Shown: in pieces, positions 4,569-12,582 of the stretch | Layout of the letters: every line of letters starts with the position of its first letter | Position numbering within the stretch: position 1 is the stretch's first letter | DNA from: a virus | Reading direction: 5' to 3' (one strand) | DNA: 40,530 bases | Virus record (IMG/VR): IMGVR_UViG_3300021960_000182 | Coordinates: 1-40,530 of that record | Translations under genes and position numbers: made by a program | The notes under the pieces: generated by a model | Seen by the model: only the letters and a program-made list of their open reading frames with translations | What the model was told of the DNA's origin: nothing | The model's database searches: none

Positions 4569-6018
4569 CCCGCTTGCGTTCGTCTTGCTGCTGTTTCCTT
4601 GGCAGGAAAAAGGCACGCCGCTCGAACATTTCGCCGGGCCACGCCGGTGGCAGCGCGACATCCTCACCGACATCCGTGACCACATCAAGGCAAATAGCGG
4701 CCGTCTGGATTATGACACACTGCGCGAAGCGGTGGCGTCTGGACGCGGTATCGGCAAGTCCGCCCTAGTCAGTTGGCTGGTGATCTGGATGCTGTCGACG
4801 CGCATCGGCTCGACAACCATCGTGTCGGCGAACAGTGAGGCGCAGCTACGCTCGGTGACATGGGCGGAGATTACCAAGTGGCTGGCAATGGCGCTCAATA
4901 GCCACTGGTTCGAGGTAGCCGCGACGCGCATCATGCCGGCCAAGTGGCTGACGGAGATCGTCGAGCGCGACCTGAAGAAAGGCACGCGCTACTGGTCGGT
5001 CGAAGGGCGGCTGTGGTCCGAAGAAAACCCCGACGCCTACGCGGGCGTGCACAACTTCGATGGTGTGATGCTGGTGTTCGACGAAGCCAGCGGTATTCCC
5101 GACAGCATCTGGTCGGTCGCGGATGGTTTCTTCACGGAGAATACACCCAACCGCTTCCATCTGGCCTTCTCCAACCCGCGACGCAACACAGGGTATTTCT
5201 ACGAGACGTTCCACTCCAAGCGTGCGTTCTGGCGCACGCGCAATATCGACGCGCGCGAGGTCGAGGGGACCGACAAGAACCTGTACCAGCGCATCATCGA
5301 CGAGTACGGCGCGGACAGCTACCAAGCCAATGTCGAGGTCTACGGCCAGTTCCCGTCGGAAGGCGACGATCAGTTCATCCCGGTCAATCTGGTCGACGAC
5401 GCGATGGCGCGGCCGCGCTACAAGGACGAGACAGCCCCCATCGCTATCGGCGTCGACCCGGCGCGCTTTGGGTCGGACGCGACCGTCATCGCCGTGCGGC
5501 AGGGCCGCGACATCATCGACATCAAGCGCCTGCGTGGGGCTGACACGATGGAAGTGGTCGGGCACGTCATCGACGCCATAGAGGAATACAAGCCCGCGCT
5601 GACCGTCATCGACGAGGGCGGGCTGGGCGCAGGCATCGTCGACAGGCTCAAGGAACAGCGCTACAAGATCAGGGGCGTCAACTTCGGGAACAAGGCGCAG
5701 AAGCAACTCATGTACGGCAACAAGCGTGCGGAGATGTGGGGAGCCATGCGCGAGTGGCTCAAGACAGCCAGCATACCCAACGACCGCTTTCTAAAGACTG
5801 ACCTGATCGGGCCGCGCGTCAAGCCGGACAGCAAGGGGACGATTTTCCTAGAGAGCAAGAAGGACATGAAAGCGCGCGGGCTGGCCTCGCCAGACGCCGC
5901 TGACGCCATAGCGGTGACGTTCGCGTACCCGCTCGGAAAACGCGAAGCGCGCGTTGACAAGCAACGCCCCAGAGGTTACTCTCCGCACGGAATTTCTACA
6001 TCTTGGATGGGTTCTTGA
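4492..6018 (+). CDS. terL: Terminase large subunit (ATPase and nuclease)
   Basis: A 508-residue packaging motor (P22 gp2 is 499). ATPase domain: Walker A GRGIGKS at residues 84-90 and Walker B VMLVFDEA with D197-E198. Nuclease domain: D322 in GVDPARFGSDATV, D374-E375 in VIDEGGLGAG, and D468/D471 in SPDAADAIAV. It docks on the portal, drives DNA into the head with ATP and cuts the concatemer. The start at 4492 overlaps terS by 77 bases; ATG 4525 is an alternative. Its TGA directly abuts the next ATG at 6019. Confidence 0.97.
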   Translation: MQQPIYSAQDEMELMTRLWTPAIKDDPLAFVLLLFPWQEKGTPLEHFAGPRRWQRDILTDIRDHIKANSGRLDYDTLREAVASGRGIGKSALVSWLVIWMLSTRIGSTTIVSANSEAQLRSVTWAEITKWLAMALNSHWFEVAATRIMPAKWLTEIVERDLKKGTRYWSVEGRLWSEENPDAYAGVHNFDGVMLVFDEASGIPDSIWSVADGFFTENTPNRFHLAFSNPRRNTGYFYETFHSKRAFWRTRNIDAREVEGTDKNLYQRIIDEYGADSYQANVEVYGQFPSEGDDQFIPVNLVDDAMARPRYKDETAPIAIGVDPARFGSDATVIAVRQGRDIIDIKRLRGADTMEVVGHVIDAIEEYKPALTVIDEGGLGAGIVDRLKEQRYKIRGVNFGNKAQKQLMYGNKRAEMWGAMREWLKTASIPNDRFLKTDLIGPRVKPDSKGTIFLESKKDMKARGLASPDAADAIAVTFAYPLGKREARVDKQRPRGYSPHGISTSWMGS

Positions 6019-6285
6019 ATGGCCGGTAAGAAAAAATCCGTATCGCTGGCTGTTGGACGCGGTGAAAAGCTGCCGGCTTCCAAGGGTGCGGGTCTGACTG
6101 CCAAGGGCCGGGCCAAGTACAACCGCGAAACAGGGTCGAACCTGAAGGCACCAGCGCCAAATCCGAAAACAAAGGCCGATCAGGGCCGCAAAAAGTCGTT
6201 CTGCGCCCGCATGGGCGCCGTTGCTGCCAAGGCAAAAGATGGCGAACGCGCTAAAGCCAGCCTAAGAAGGTGGAAATGCCCATGA
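6019..6285 (+). CDS. Small basic protein between terminase and portal (88 aa)
   Basis: Lysine-rich and glycine-rich (MAGKKKSVSLAVGRGEKLPA; end KASLRRWKCP). I recognise the pattern, including KSFCARM and a C-terminal RRWKC, as a small family recurring beside terminase in P22-like podoviruses, function unknown. The strong positive charge suggests nucleic acid binding. It starts on the base after the terL stop and overlaps the next gene (ATGA). Confidence 0.8.
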   Translation: MAGKKKSVSLAVGRGEKLPASKGAGLTAKGRAKYNRETGSNLKAPAPNPKTKADQGRKKSFCARMGAVAAKAKDGERAKASLRRWKCP

Positions 6286-6452
6286 AACCGGGTCTATACG
6301 CGAACATTCACGCAAAACGGGCGCGCATAGCGGCCGGTTCGGGCGAAAAAATGCGCAAACCGGGCACCAAAGGCGCACCGACGGCCAAAGCGTTCAAGGA
6401 AAGTGCCAAAACGGCTAAAAAACCCGCCAAATCGACCAAGAAAGGACGCTGA
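6282..6452 (+). CDS. Small basic protein (56 aa)
   Basis: Starts MKPGLYANIHAKRARIAAGS and ends in a lysine-rich tail. The start at 6282 overlaps the stop of the gene before it and is preceded by AGAAGG; an in-frame GTG further upstream was not used. A recurrent small phage family by appearance; function unknown, nucleic acid binding plausible from charge. Confidence 0.75.
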   Translation: MKPGLYANIHAKRARIAAGSGEKMRKPGTKGAPTAKAFKESAKTAKKPAKSTKKGR

Positions 6453-6453
6453 A

Positions 6454-6666
6454 ATGCCGTCTGGCAAGAAAAACATCTACGGAACCCCCAGCAAAAGCCT
6501 GTATCAGGCAGGTACAGTCCGGTCGGCAATGGCGGCCAAGGCCAACCAAGACCCTGAACGCGCGCGCAAGGCGATGCAGATGGTAGCAAAAGAAGGCATT
6601 ACGCGCCGCCCGGAGGTCATCACGACCACTGTGCGTATGCGCGAGACGCCCATGAAGAAGAAATAA
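6454..6666 (+). CDS. Small basic protein (70 aa)
   Basis: A 70-residue protein beginning MPSGKKNIYGTPSKSLYQAG. The ATG at 6454 follows AAAGGA and the previous stop by one base; upstream in-frame sequence overlaps the previous gene and lacks a ribosome site. Third of four consecutive lysine- and arginine-rich small genes. Function unknown. Confidence 0.75.
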   Translation: MPSGKKNIYGTPSKSLYQAGTVRSAMAAKANQDPERARKAMQMVAKEGITRRPEVITTTVRMRETPMKKK

Positions 6667-6667
6667 C

Positions 6668-6811
6668 ATGCCTCTCGTCAAGTCGACCAGCAAATCTGCG
6701 TTCCGCAAGAACATCAAGGCTGAAATTGCGGCTGGAAAGCCGCAAAAACAGGCCGTGGCTATCGCGTACAGTGTGAAGCGCGAAGCGGCCAAGAAGGGCA
6801 AGAAAAAATAA
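6668..6811 (+). CDS. Small basic protein (47 aa)
   Basis: A 47-residue protein (MPLVKSTSKSAFRKNIKAEI, later KPQKQAVAIAYSVKREAAKK). The segment A-G-K-P-Q-K-Q-A-V-A-I-A recurs in many phage genomes between terminase and portal, which supports it as a real gene despite its size. It starts one base after the previous stop and ends one base before the portal ATG. Function unknown; charge suggests nucleic acid binding. Confidence 0.8.
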   Translation: MPLVKSTSKSAFRKNIKAEIAAGKPQKQAVAIAYSVKREAAKKGKKK

Positions 6812-6812
6812 C

Positions 6813-9092
6813 ATGGCTGACCCTACGGGCATCAATACGGCAGGTTCGGTGGCGAATGTAGGCTCTAATCCGCCCAAATCGTCACGCGATCATAGCGACA
6901 AGATGGCGACTATGCGCCAGCGCCTGCAAATGGCGCAGGCAGCGTACTCGGACAGCCGCGAGGACGAATTGGACGACCTGCGCTTCATGGCGGGCAGTCC
7001 CGACAACCAGTGGCAATGGCCAGCCGACGTGCTGGCAACGCGCGGTGCGGTGCAGGGCCAGACAATCAACGCCCGCCCGTGCCTCACGATCAACAAGCTG
7101 CCGCAGCACGTCCGGCAAGTCACCAACGAGCAGCGCCAGAACCGCCCCAGCGGCAAAGTCATCCCGGCCGACGACAACGCCGACATCGAGGTGGCTGAAA
7201 TCTATAACGGCGTGGTGCGTCATATCGAGTATATGTCGGATGCTGACGTCGCCTACGACACGGCCTGCGACAACCAAGTGACATACGGTGAGGGCTACAT
7301 CCGCCTGCTGACCGAGTATTGCAACGACGAGACGTTCGATCAGGACATCCGCATCGGGCGCGTGCGCAACGCCTTCAGCGTCTACATGGACCCCACCATC
7401 CAAGACCCGTGCGGTGCTGACGCCGAGTGGTGCTTCATCTCCGAAGACATCCTCAAAAGCGAATATGAGCGCATGTTCCCTGACGCATCGCCCATCAGCA
7501 CGCTCTACAACCAAGGCGTCGGCGATCAGGGGCTGTCATCATGGCTTCAGGAAGACACCATCCGCATCGCGGAGTATTTCTATTACACCTATGAACCGGC
7601 TACGCTAAACCTGTATCCGGGCAATCAAACTGCATTTGACCGCACGCCGCAAGACGCGATGCTGCGCGGCCAATTTACCAAACCTATTCGTAGCCGCCGG
7701 GTCGAGCGTCGAAAAGTCATGTGGATGAAAACCAACGGCTTCGACGTGCTGGATGAACGCGAATGGCCGGGCAAATGGATACCGGTCGTTCGCGTCATCG
7801 GCAACGAATGGGAAGTTGACGGCAAACTGCACATCTCTGGCCTTGTCCGCAACGCCAAGGACGCGCAGCGCATGTACAACTACTGGACCAGCCAAGAAGC
7901 GGAAATGCTCGCGCTGGCCCCGAAAGCGCCCTTCATTGGCTATGGTGGCCAGTTCGAGGGCTACGAAATGCAGTGGAAGACTGCCAATACGACCAACTGG
8001 CCGTATCTGGAAGTCAACCCTGACGTCACAGACGGCGCTGGCAACGTCCTGCCGCTGCCGCAGCGCGCAGCCCCGCCGCTGCCCCAGACAGGGCTTATTC
8101 AGGCCAAAATGGGGGCTTCTGAAGACATCAAGGCCACCACAGGCCAGTACGACGCCAGCTTGGGCGCGCAGGGCAATGAGCGCTCTGCCAAGGCCATTGT
8201 GGCGCGTGAAAAGCAGGGCGACGTCGGCACCTACCATTATGTCGACAATCTGGCCCGCGCTATCCGCTACATCACACGCCAGATCGTCGATCTGATACCG
8301 AAAATCTACGACACGCAGCGTATCGCGCGCATTATTGGCGTCGATGGCGAAGTCGGCATGGTCAAGTTCAATCCCGACCAGCCGGAACCCGTGAAAGAGG
8401 TCAAAGACCCGATCACCGGGGCTACAATCGAGAAAATCTACAACCCCGGCATCGGCACCTACGACGTCATGGTCACAACTGGCCCCGGCTATATGACGAA
8501 GCGTCAGGAAGCGCTCGACGCTATGGGGCAGATTTTGCAGACCAACCCACAGCTATGGGCTGTCGCAGGCGACCTGTTCGTCAAGAATATGGACTGGCCG
8601 GGCGCGCAGGAAATGGCCGCACGGTTCAAGAAAATTCTCGACCCGAAGGTGTTGGCGGAAGGCGATCAGTCGCCCGAAATGATGGCTGCGCAGCAGCAGA
8701 TCGAAGCGATGACGCAGGAACTGAACCGCGTCACCGACATCATCCAAAACATCCAAGACAGCGTCGAGCAGCAGAAGGTGGAGATCGACCGTTACGAGGC
8801 GGAAATTCGCGCCTACGACGCCGAAACCAAGCGTATCAGCGCTGTGCAGAACAGCATGACGCCAGAGCAAATCCAAGACATCGTTATGGGTACGCTGGCG
8901 GCGGCTATGGACACTGGCGACATCATCCCCGGCAGCCCTGAAATGCGCGAAATGCCCGACCTAGAGGACATCGTCGAGCAAGGCGCACAAGAAATGCCGC
9001 CTGAAATGCCTGCTGAAATGCCGCAGGAGCCTATGGAAGCCCCTGAAATGATGGAAATGCCTGAAGGAATGGAACCCAATGAGCAAATGTAA
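6813..9092 (+). CDS. Portal protein, P22 gp1-like
   Basis: A 759-residue portal (P22 gp1 is 725). The N-terminal part has the P22-portal pattern: a helix with DDLRFMAGS, then W, TINKLPQHVRQVTNEQRQNR (about residues 88-107), VIPADDNAD and DTACDNQVTYGEGYIRLLTE. The central region holds ASLGAQGNERSAKAIVAREK near residue 450. The C-terminal third is a long helical barrel (residues about 620-695) ending in a methionine-, proline- and glutamate-rich tail. Twelve copies are expected to form the DNA channel at one head vertex and bind terminase and the gp4-like adaptor. The last 14 bases overlap the next gene. Confidence 0.95.
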   Translation: MADPTGINTAGSVANVGSNPPKSSRDHSDKMATMRQRLQMAQAAYSDSREDELDDLRFMAGSPDNQWQWPADVLATRGAVQGQTINARPCLTINKLPQHVRQVTNEQRQNRPSGKVIPADDNADIEVAEIYNGVVRHIEYMSDADVAYDTACDNQVTYGEGYIRLLTEYCNDETFDQDIRIGRVRNAFSVYMDPTIQDPCGADAEWCFISEDILKSEYERMFPDASPISTLYNQGVGDQGLSSWLQEDTIRIAEYFYYTYEPATLNLYPGNQTAFDRTPQDAMLRGQFTKPIRSRRVERRKVMWMKTNGFDVLDEREWPGKWIPVVRVIGNEWEVDGKLHISGLVRNAKDAQRMYNYWTSQEAEMLALAPKAPFIGYGGQFEGYEMQWKTANTTNWPYLEVNPDVTDGAGNVLPLPQRAAPPLPQTGLIQAKMGASEDIKATTGQYDASLGAQGNERSAKAIVAREKQGDVGTYHYVDNLARAIRYITRQIVDLIPKIYDTQRIARIIGVDGEVGMVKFNPDQPEPVKEVKDPITGATIEKIYNPGIGTYDVMVTTGPGYMTKRQEALDAMGQILQTNPQLWAVAGDLFVKNMDWPGAQEMAARFKKILDPKVLAEGDQSPEMMAAQQQIEAMTQELNRVTDIIQNIQDSVEQQKVEIDRYEAEIRAYDAETKRISAVQNSMTPEQIQDIVMGTLAAAMDTGDIIPGSPEMREMPDLEDIVEQGAQEMPPEMPAEMPQEPMEAPEMMEMPEGMEPNEQM

Positions 9093-9444
9093 CGACTTCA
9101 TAGGTATGCTGTTTCTAGCGCGCGATGTCACCCATTCGACGCACTTGAACACGCGCAGCTATGCCAAGCATGTCGCGCTCAATGAGTTTTACGACGGCAT
9201 TATCGATTTGGCGGACAAGTTTGCCGAGGCGTATCAGGGAAAATACGGCTTAATCGGTCCGATTTCACTGATGTCGGCCAAAAAGACCGGCAACGTCGTG
9301 GAGTTTCTCGAAGATCAGGTAGAAGAACTTATGGAAATGCGCTATAAGGTCGTCGAGAAGGAGTGCACGCCGCTGCAAAACATCATCGACGAGATTTTCG
9401 GGCTGTATTATAGCACGCTGTACAAACTCAAATTTTTGGCATGA
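9079..9444 (+). CDS. Helical protein, possibly DUF5856/Dps-like (121 aa)
   Basis: An all-helical protein. Residues 19-57 read THSTHLNTRSYAKHVALNEF, then YDGIIDLADKFAEAYQGKYG: the H-x(3)-N-T-x-S-Y-A-x-H-x-A-L and F-Y-D-x-I-x-D-L-x-D pattern of a phage family I recall as DUF5856 and whose helix pattern recalls ferritin/Dps proteins. The family name is from memory. It overlaps the portal end by 14 bases and sits among virion genes, so it may be a minor head protein. Metal binding is a guess. Confidence 0.75.
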   Translation: MSKCNDFIGMLFLARDVTHSTHLNTRSYAKHVALNEFYDGIIDLADKFAEAYQGKYGLIGPISLMSAKKTGNVVEFLEDQVEELMEMRYKVVEKECTPLQNIIDEIFGLYYSTLYKLKFLA

Positions 9445-9452
9445 GGTAAGTC

Positions 9453-9758
9453 ATGGAACTTTTGCAACCCCTAAGTAAGACCGACTACCCGGCCTATTCG
9501 GTGGCGTATACCGGCACGGCCGGCAACACGACTGCATGGCTGCCCGGCCCGCAGGGCGTTGTTGTCTGGTCTGACCAAGCCTGCTACGTCGAAGTTGGCG
9601 TCGGCGCGGTCGCGACTACCGCCAGCACACCTATCCCGCCTTTCACACCCATCCCGTTTGCGGTCCCGCTGGACAGCACCGGCGCTCCGTGGCGCGTGAG
9701 CGCCATTCAGGTGTCGACTGGCGGTACGATCTACTGCAAGCCTATCAACAAGAACTGA
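9453..9758 (+). CDS. Probable virion protein (101 aa)
   Basis: A 101-residue beta-rich protein with many G, T, P and V residues and few charges (LSKTDYPAYSVAYTGTAGNT at the start). AGGTAAG precedes the ATG. Composition and place between portal and spike genes suggest a structural or decoration role. No family recognised. Confidence 0.7.
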   Translation: MELLQPLSKTDYPAYSVAYTGTAGNTTAWLPGPQGVVVWSDQACYVEVGVGAVATTASTPIPPFTPIPFAVPLDSTGAPWRVSAIQVSTGGTIYCKPINKN

Positions 9759-9761
9759 TAG

Positions 9762-9923
9762 ATGGGATTTGGAAGCGCCCTTCGTAACGGTGTGGCTCTG
9801 GGTCTGGGGGGCATTATTGCGCTTTTTTCGGGCTATGGGCCTGATCAAGCGCAAGGCAATCTCGAAACTGAAAATGGTGACAACCTCGTCCAAGAAGACG
9901 GCGGATTGTTGCTCTTGGAGTAA
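9762..9923 (+). CDS. Small membrane-segment protein before the spike (53 aa)
   Basis: A 53-residue frame: a glycine-rich hydrophobic helix (ALRNGVALGLGGIIALFSG) followed by a polar acidic tail containing NLETENGDNLVQEDGG and ending LLLLE. The tail pattern N-L-x-T-E-x-G-D-N-L-V-Q-E-D-G recurs in short phage genes next to tail fibres, which is why this frame is preferred over an overlapping in-frame extension of the spike gene. It ends four bases before the spike start. Function unknown. Confidence 0.65.
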   Translation: MGFGSALRNGVALGLGGIIALFSGYGPDQAQGNLETENGDNLVQEDGGLLLLE

Positions 9924-9927
9924 ATTG

Positions 9928-11772
9928 ATGTCGGTCACACCATCACCCATTGGCGGGTTTGCCGCACAATTTTTTGATAATAACGGCGTCATCCTGTCGG
10001 GCGGCAAGATTTACACTTATGCAGCCGGCACGACCACACCGCAGGCGACCTACACGAGCGCTGCGGGTGTTACGCCGCACGCTAACCCCATCGTGCTGGA
10101 CAGCGCCGGCCGCGTGCCGGGCGGCGAAATTTGGCTGACTGACAGCCTGATCTACAAATTCGTCATCGAGACGTCGACCGCAATCCTGATCGGCACTTAC
10201 GACAACATCACCGGCGTCAACTCCAACTTCGTCAACTACACGGTGCAGGAAGAAGTGCAGACCGCCACTGCCGGCCAGACCGTGTTCAACCTGTCGACGA
10301 TCAACTACACACCCAATACCAACTCGCTGTCGGTTTACATTGATGGCGTCAACCAGTATGTCGGCGATAGCTATCTGGAAACCGACAGCAATACCGTTAC
10401 GTTTACGTCGGGGCTGCATGTCGGCGCGGAAGTTAAATTTACCACTGCGGTGCAGACCACGACTGGTGCTGTAGATGCGTCGATTGTTAGCTACAACCCA
10501 CCGTTTATCGGCGGCGTTGCTACGACGGCCGAAGATAAACTAGCGCAATACGTCTCGGTCAAGGACTTCGGCGCTGTCGGTGACGGTGTGGCGGACGATA
10601 CGGCGGCTATTCAAGCGGCAATTGACAACGGCGCGCCTTTTTATATTCCTGCGGGGACATACCGATACTCGGTTTTGACCGGAATGGATGTAGCAAATTT
10701 CACGATGCGTGGCGACGGGTCGGGGAGCACAATTTTAAAGTTCACAGGAACGGGTGTAGCATTTGACGTAGGCACTTCTGCTGCGTTTCGACAGGGAATG
10801 GACCTTTCTGGCTTCACCATTGAAGGGAATGCCAACACAACAGTTTTGTTTCGTGGCACAGCACTAGCGCGTTGCCAAATCACTGATATTAATGTTCGTG
10901 AAGCTAACAGCACGACAGGCATCGGCTTTGTATTGCGCGGCTGTCAGTTGAGCCGCTTTACCTCGCTTATGTGTTCGCAAGACCGTCAAGCAATGACGAA
11001 CGCGCCCACAGAAGGACTGAACATTGAGGCGCTTGCACCGTTTGGCAACTCATCAAATAACGTGTTTACGCATTGTTATTTTGAAGGAGCAGGCACGGTC
11101 GAGCCGACGATTGACATTGGCGTCCGCATTTCTGGCGGCGATCAGAATACTTTTATCGGCGGCTCCCCAGAAAGCTGTAAAACTTACGGGATGTTAGTAG
11201 GCGCTAGCTGCCGATATAACACTTTTATTGGTGTTGGTTTTGAAAATTTAAACGCTACTGCGGATGTAGCAGACGCAGGTATTTCCTCGCGGTATATCAA
11301 CTGCTATTCGTCACAATCGTTCATCATACAGGATCGCTCTTGCGTTGTGCAGGGCGGATATTTTGAACGTATCCAGATTGACAATACAGCTTCACGCGCA
11401 AGGGTGCAGGACGTTACCGTTAACAATTGGGCTACTGGAAGCGGTGGGTTTTTTGATCTTGGAACAGCATCTTTTTACAGCAACATTTATGATATAGACG
11501 CTGGCGATTTTATTTACCCAGAACAGTCTCGCACCGGCATCACTATCGGCGCAAGCCCAGCTACATGGACAAATGATACCGGCTTAGTAGTGAATGTGGT
11601 CGCACAAACTGGCACGCTAACACAAGTCCGTATAATTCGCGGCACTGATTTTTGGTTGCAGCCAATTTCTACACCTAGCAACTATTTGCTCAACCCAAAT
11701 GATCAGATCGAGTTTAGCTATTCTGTAGCGCCGTTGGTAAGCTACGTTCCTTATAATGGCTTTCAGGGTTAA
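9928..11772 (+). CDS. Tailspike with pectate-lyase-type beta-helix
   Basis: A 614-residue spike. Residues 1-96 match the head-binding type N-terminus (SPIGGFAAQFFDNNG, GGKIYTYAAGTTTPQATYTS, VLDSAGRVPGGEIWL). Residues about 97-190 form a second beta domain often found in phage fibres (TATAGQTVFNLS, VYIDGVNQYVGD). From about residue 210, VKDFGAVGDGVADDTAAIQA and PFYIPAGTYRYS mark a pectate-lyase-3 beta-helix, which in the family binds or cleaves surface polysaccharide. The start at 9928 was chosen because an upstream extension overlaps the small gene 9762-9923. GC falls in the beta-helix part, suggesting separate origin. Confidence 0.9.
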   Translation: MSVTPSPIGGFAAQFFDNNGVILSGGKIYTYAAGTTTPQATYTSAAGVTPHANPIVLDSAGRVPGGEIWLTDSLIYKFVIETSTAILIGTYDNITGVNSNFVNYTVQEEVQTATAGQTVFNLSTINYTPNTNSLSVYIDGVNQYVGDSYLETDSNTVTFTSGLHVGAEVKFTTAVQTTTGAVDASIVSYNPPFIGGVATTAEDKLAQYVSVKDFGAVGDGVADDTAAIQAAIDNGAPFYIPAGTYRYSVLTGMDVANFTMRGDGSGSTILKFTGTGVAFDVGTSAAFRQGMDLSGFTIEGNANTTVLFRGTALARCQITDINVREANSTTGIGFVLRGCQLSRFTSLMCSQDRQAMTNAPTEGLNIEALAPFGNSSNNVFTHCYFEGAGTVEPTIDIGVRISGGDQNTFIGGSPESCKTYGMLVGASCRYNTFIGVGFENLNATADVADAGISSRYINCYSSQSFIIQDRSCVVQGGYFERIQIDNTASRARVQDVTVNNWATGSGGFFDLGTASFYSNIYDIDAGDFIYPEQSRTGITIGASPATWTNDTGLVVNVVAQTGTLTQVRIIRGTDFWLQPISTPSNYLLNPNDQIEFSYSVAPLVSYVPYNGFQG

Positions 11773-11783
11773 CGGAGAATATC

Positions 11784-12572
11784 ATGGCCGATAAAAAAAT
11801 CTCAGCATTAACCGGGGCAACAACGCCGCTTGCGGGTTCCGAAGTTTTGCCGATTGTTCAAAGCGGTTCTACGGTTAAGGTTTCGGTAGACAATCTTACA
11901 GCAGGAAAAACCGTCAATACTGGCGATGTCATTTCTGTTAAAACATCCGCTGGCGCGGTAACAGATGTTGTTACTGTTCAAAATTTGAGCAGCAGTGCTG
12001 GCACAGAAGCGGGTATCTTTTTTTCACCCACAGCAGCTACAGGAAATATCCGTGGCGCACGGATTACGGGTATCAATGACGGAAACAACGTTGTTGGATT
12101 GAAGTTTTATACCGGAACTGGCGCTGCTATTACATCAAAGTTTGAGATGACAGCAGATGGCAACCTCGTCGTCGGCACCGCTGGCAAGGGTATCGACTTC
12201 AGCGCGAACGCCAACGCGCCGGGCATGACCAGCGAATTGCTGACTTGGTATGAGGAAGGCACTTGGACGCCAACTTTTTCGGGTTGGGTTTCCAATCCAA
12301 CAGTTGTGTCTGCACAATATACTCGCATTGGACGCCAAGTCACTCTTACAGCAAAGTTTTTTAGCGGCGCATCTGCTAACGGATCATTAATTTTTGGCCT
12401 TCCGTTTACTTCAAACGCTACCGGCGGCGGCGCAATTAATGCTTCTACTGAGACAGACCCGACCGTAGCGATTTTAGGTCTTATAGGTGGCGGCGCCACT
12501 TATGTGCAAAACATTAATGCAGCTACCTTAACATCAACTTACTGGTTTTTTTCCGCAACATATTTTGTCTAA
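11784..12572 (+). CDS. Tail-associated structural protein (262 aa)
   Basis: The N-terminus, MADKKISALTGATTPLAGSE then VLPIVQSGSTVKVSVDNLTA, is a short domain I recognise from many phage tail and fibre genes. The rest is beta-rich with many G, T and N residues (for example GTAGKGIDFSANANAPGMTS, and EEGTWTPTFSG near residue 155). Location between two spike genes supports a tail or spike-accessory role. The end overlaps an upstream alternative start of the next gene. Lower GC than the head genes. Confidence 0.75.
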   Translation: MADKKISALTGATTPLAGSEVLPIVQSGSTVKVSVDNLTAGKTVNTGDVISVKTSAGAVTDVVTVQNLSSSAGTEAGIFFSPTAATGNIRGARITGINDGNNVVGLKFYTGTGAAITSKFEMTADGNLVVGTAGKGIDFSANANAPGMTSELLTWYEEGTWTPTFSGWVSNPTVVSAQYTRIGRQVTLTAKFFSGASANGSLIFGLPFTSNATGGGAINASTETDPTVAILGLIGGGATYVQNINAATLTSTYWFFSATYFV

Positions 12573-12582
12573 AGGCCGCATT

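Noticed and set aside
4846-5706. 286-codon frame antisense to the terminase large subunit
   Set aside because: It is the shadow of a GC-rich coding gene whose sense product has every terminase motif.
9769-9927. N-terminal extension of the first tailspike of about 53 residues
   Set aside because: It overlaps the small gene 9762-9923 and precedes the canonical head-binding start at 9928.
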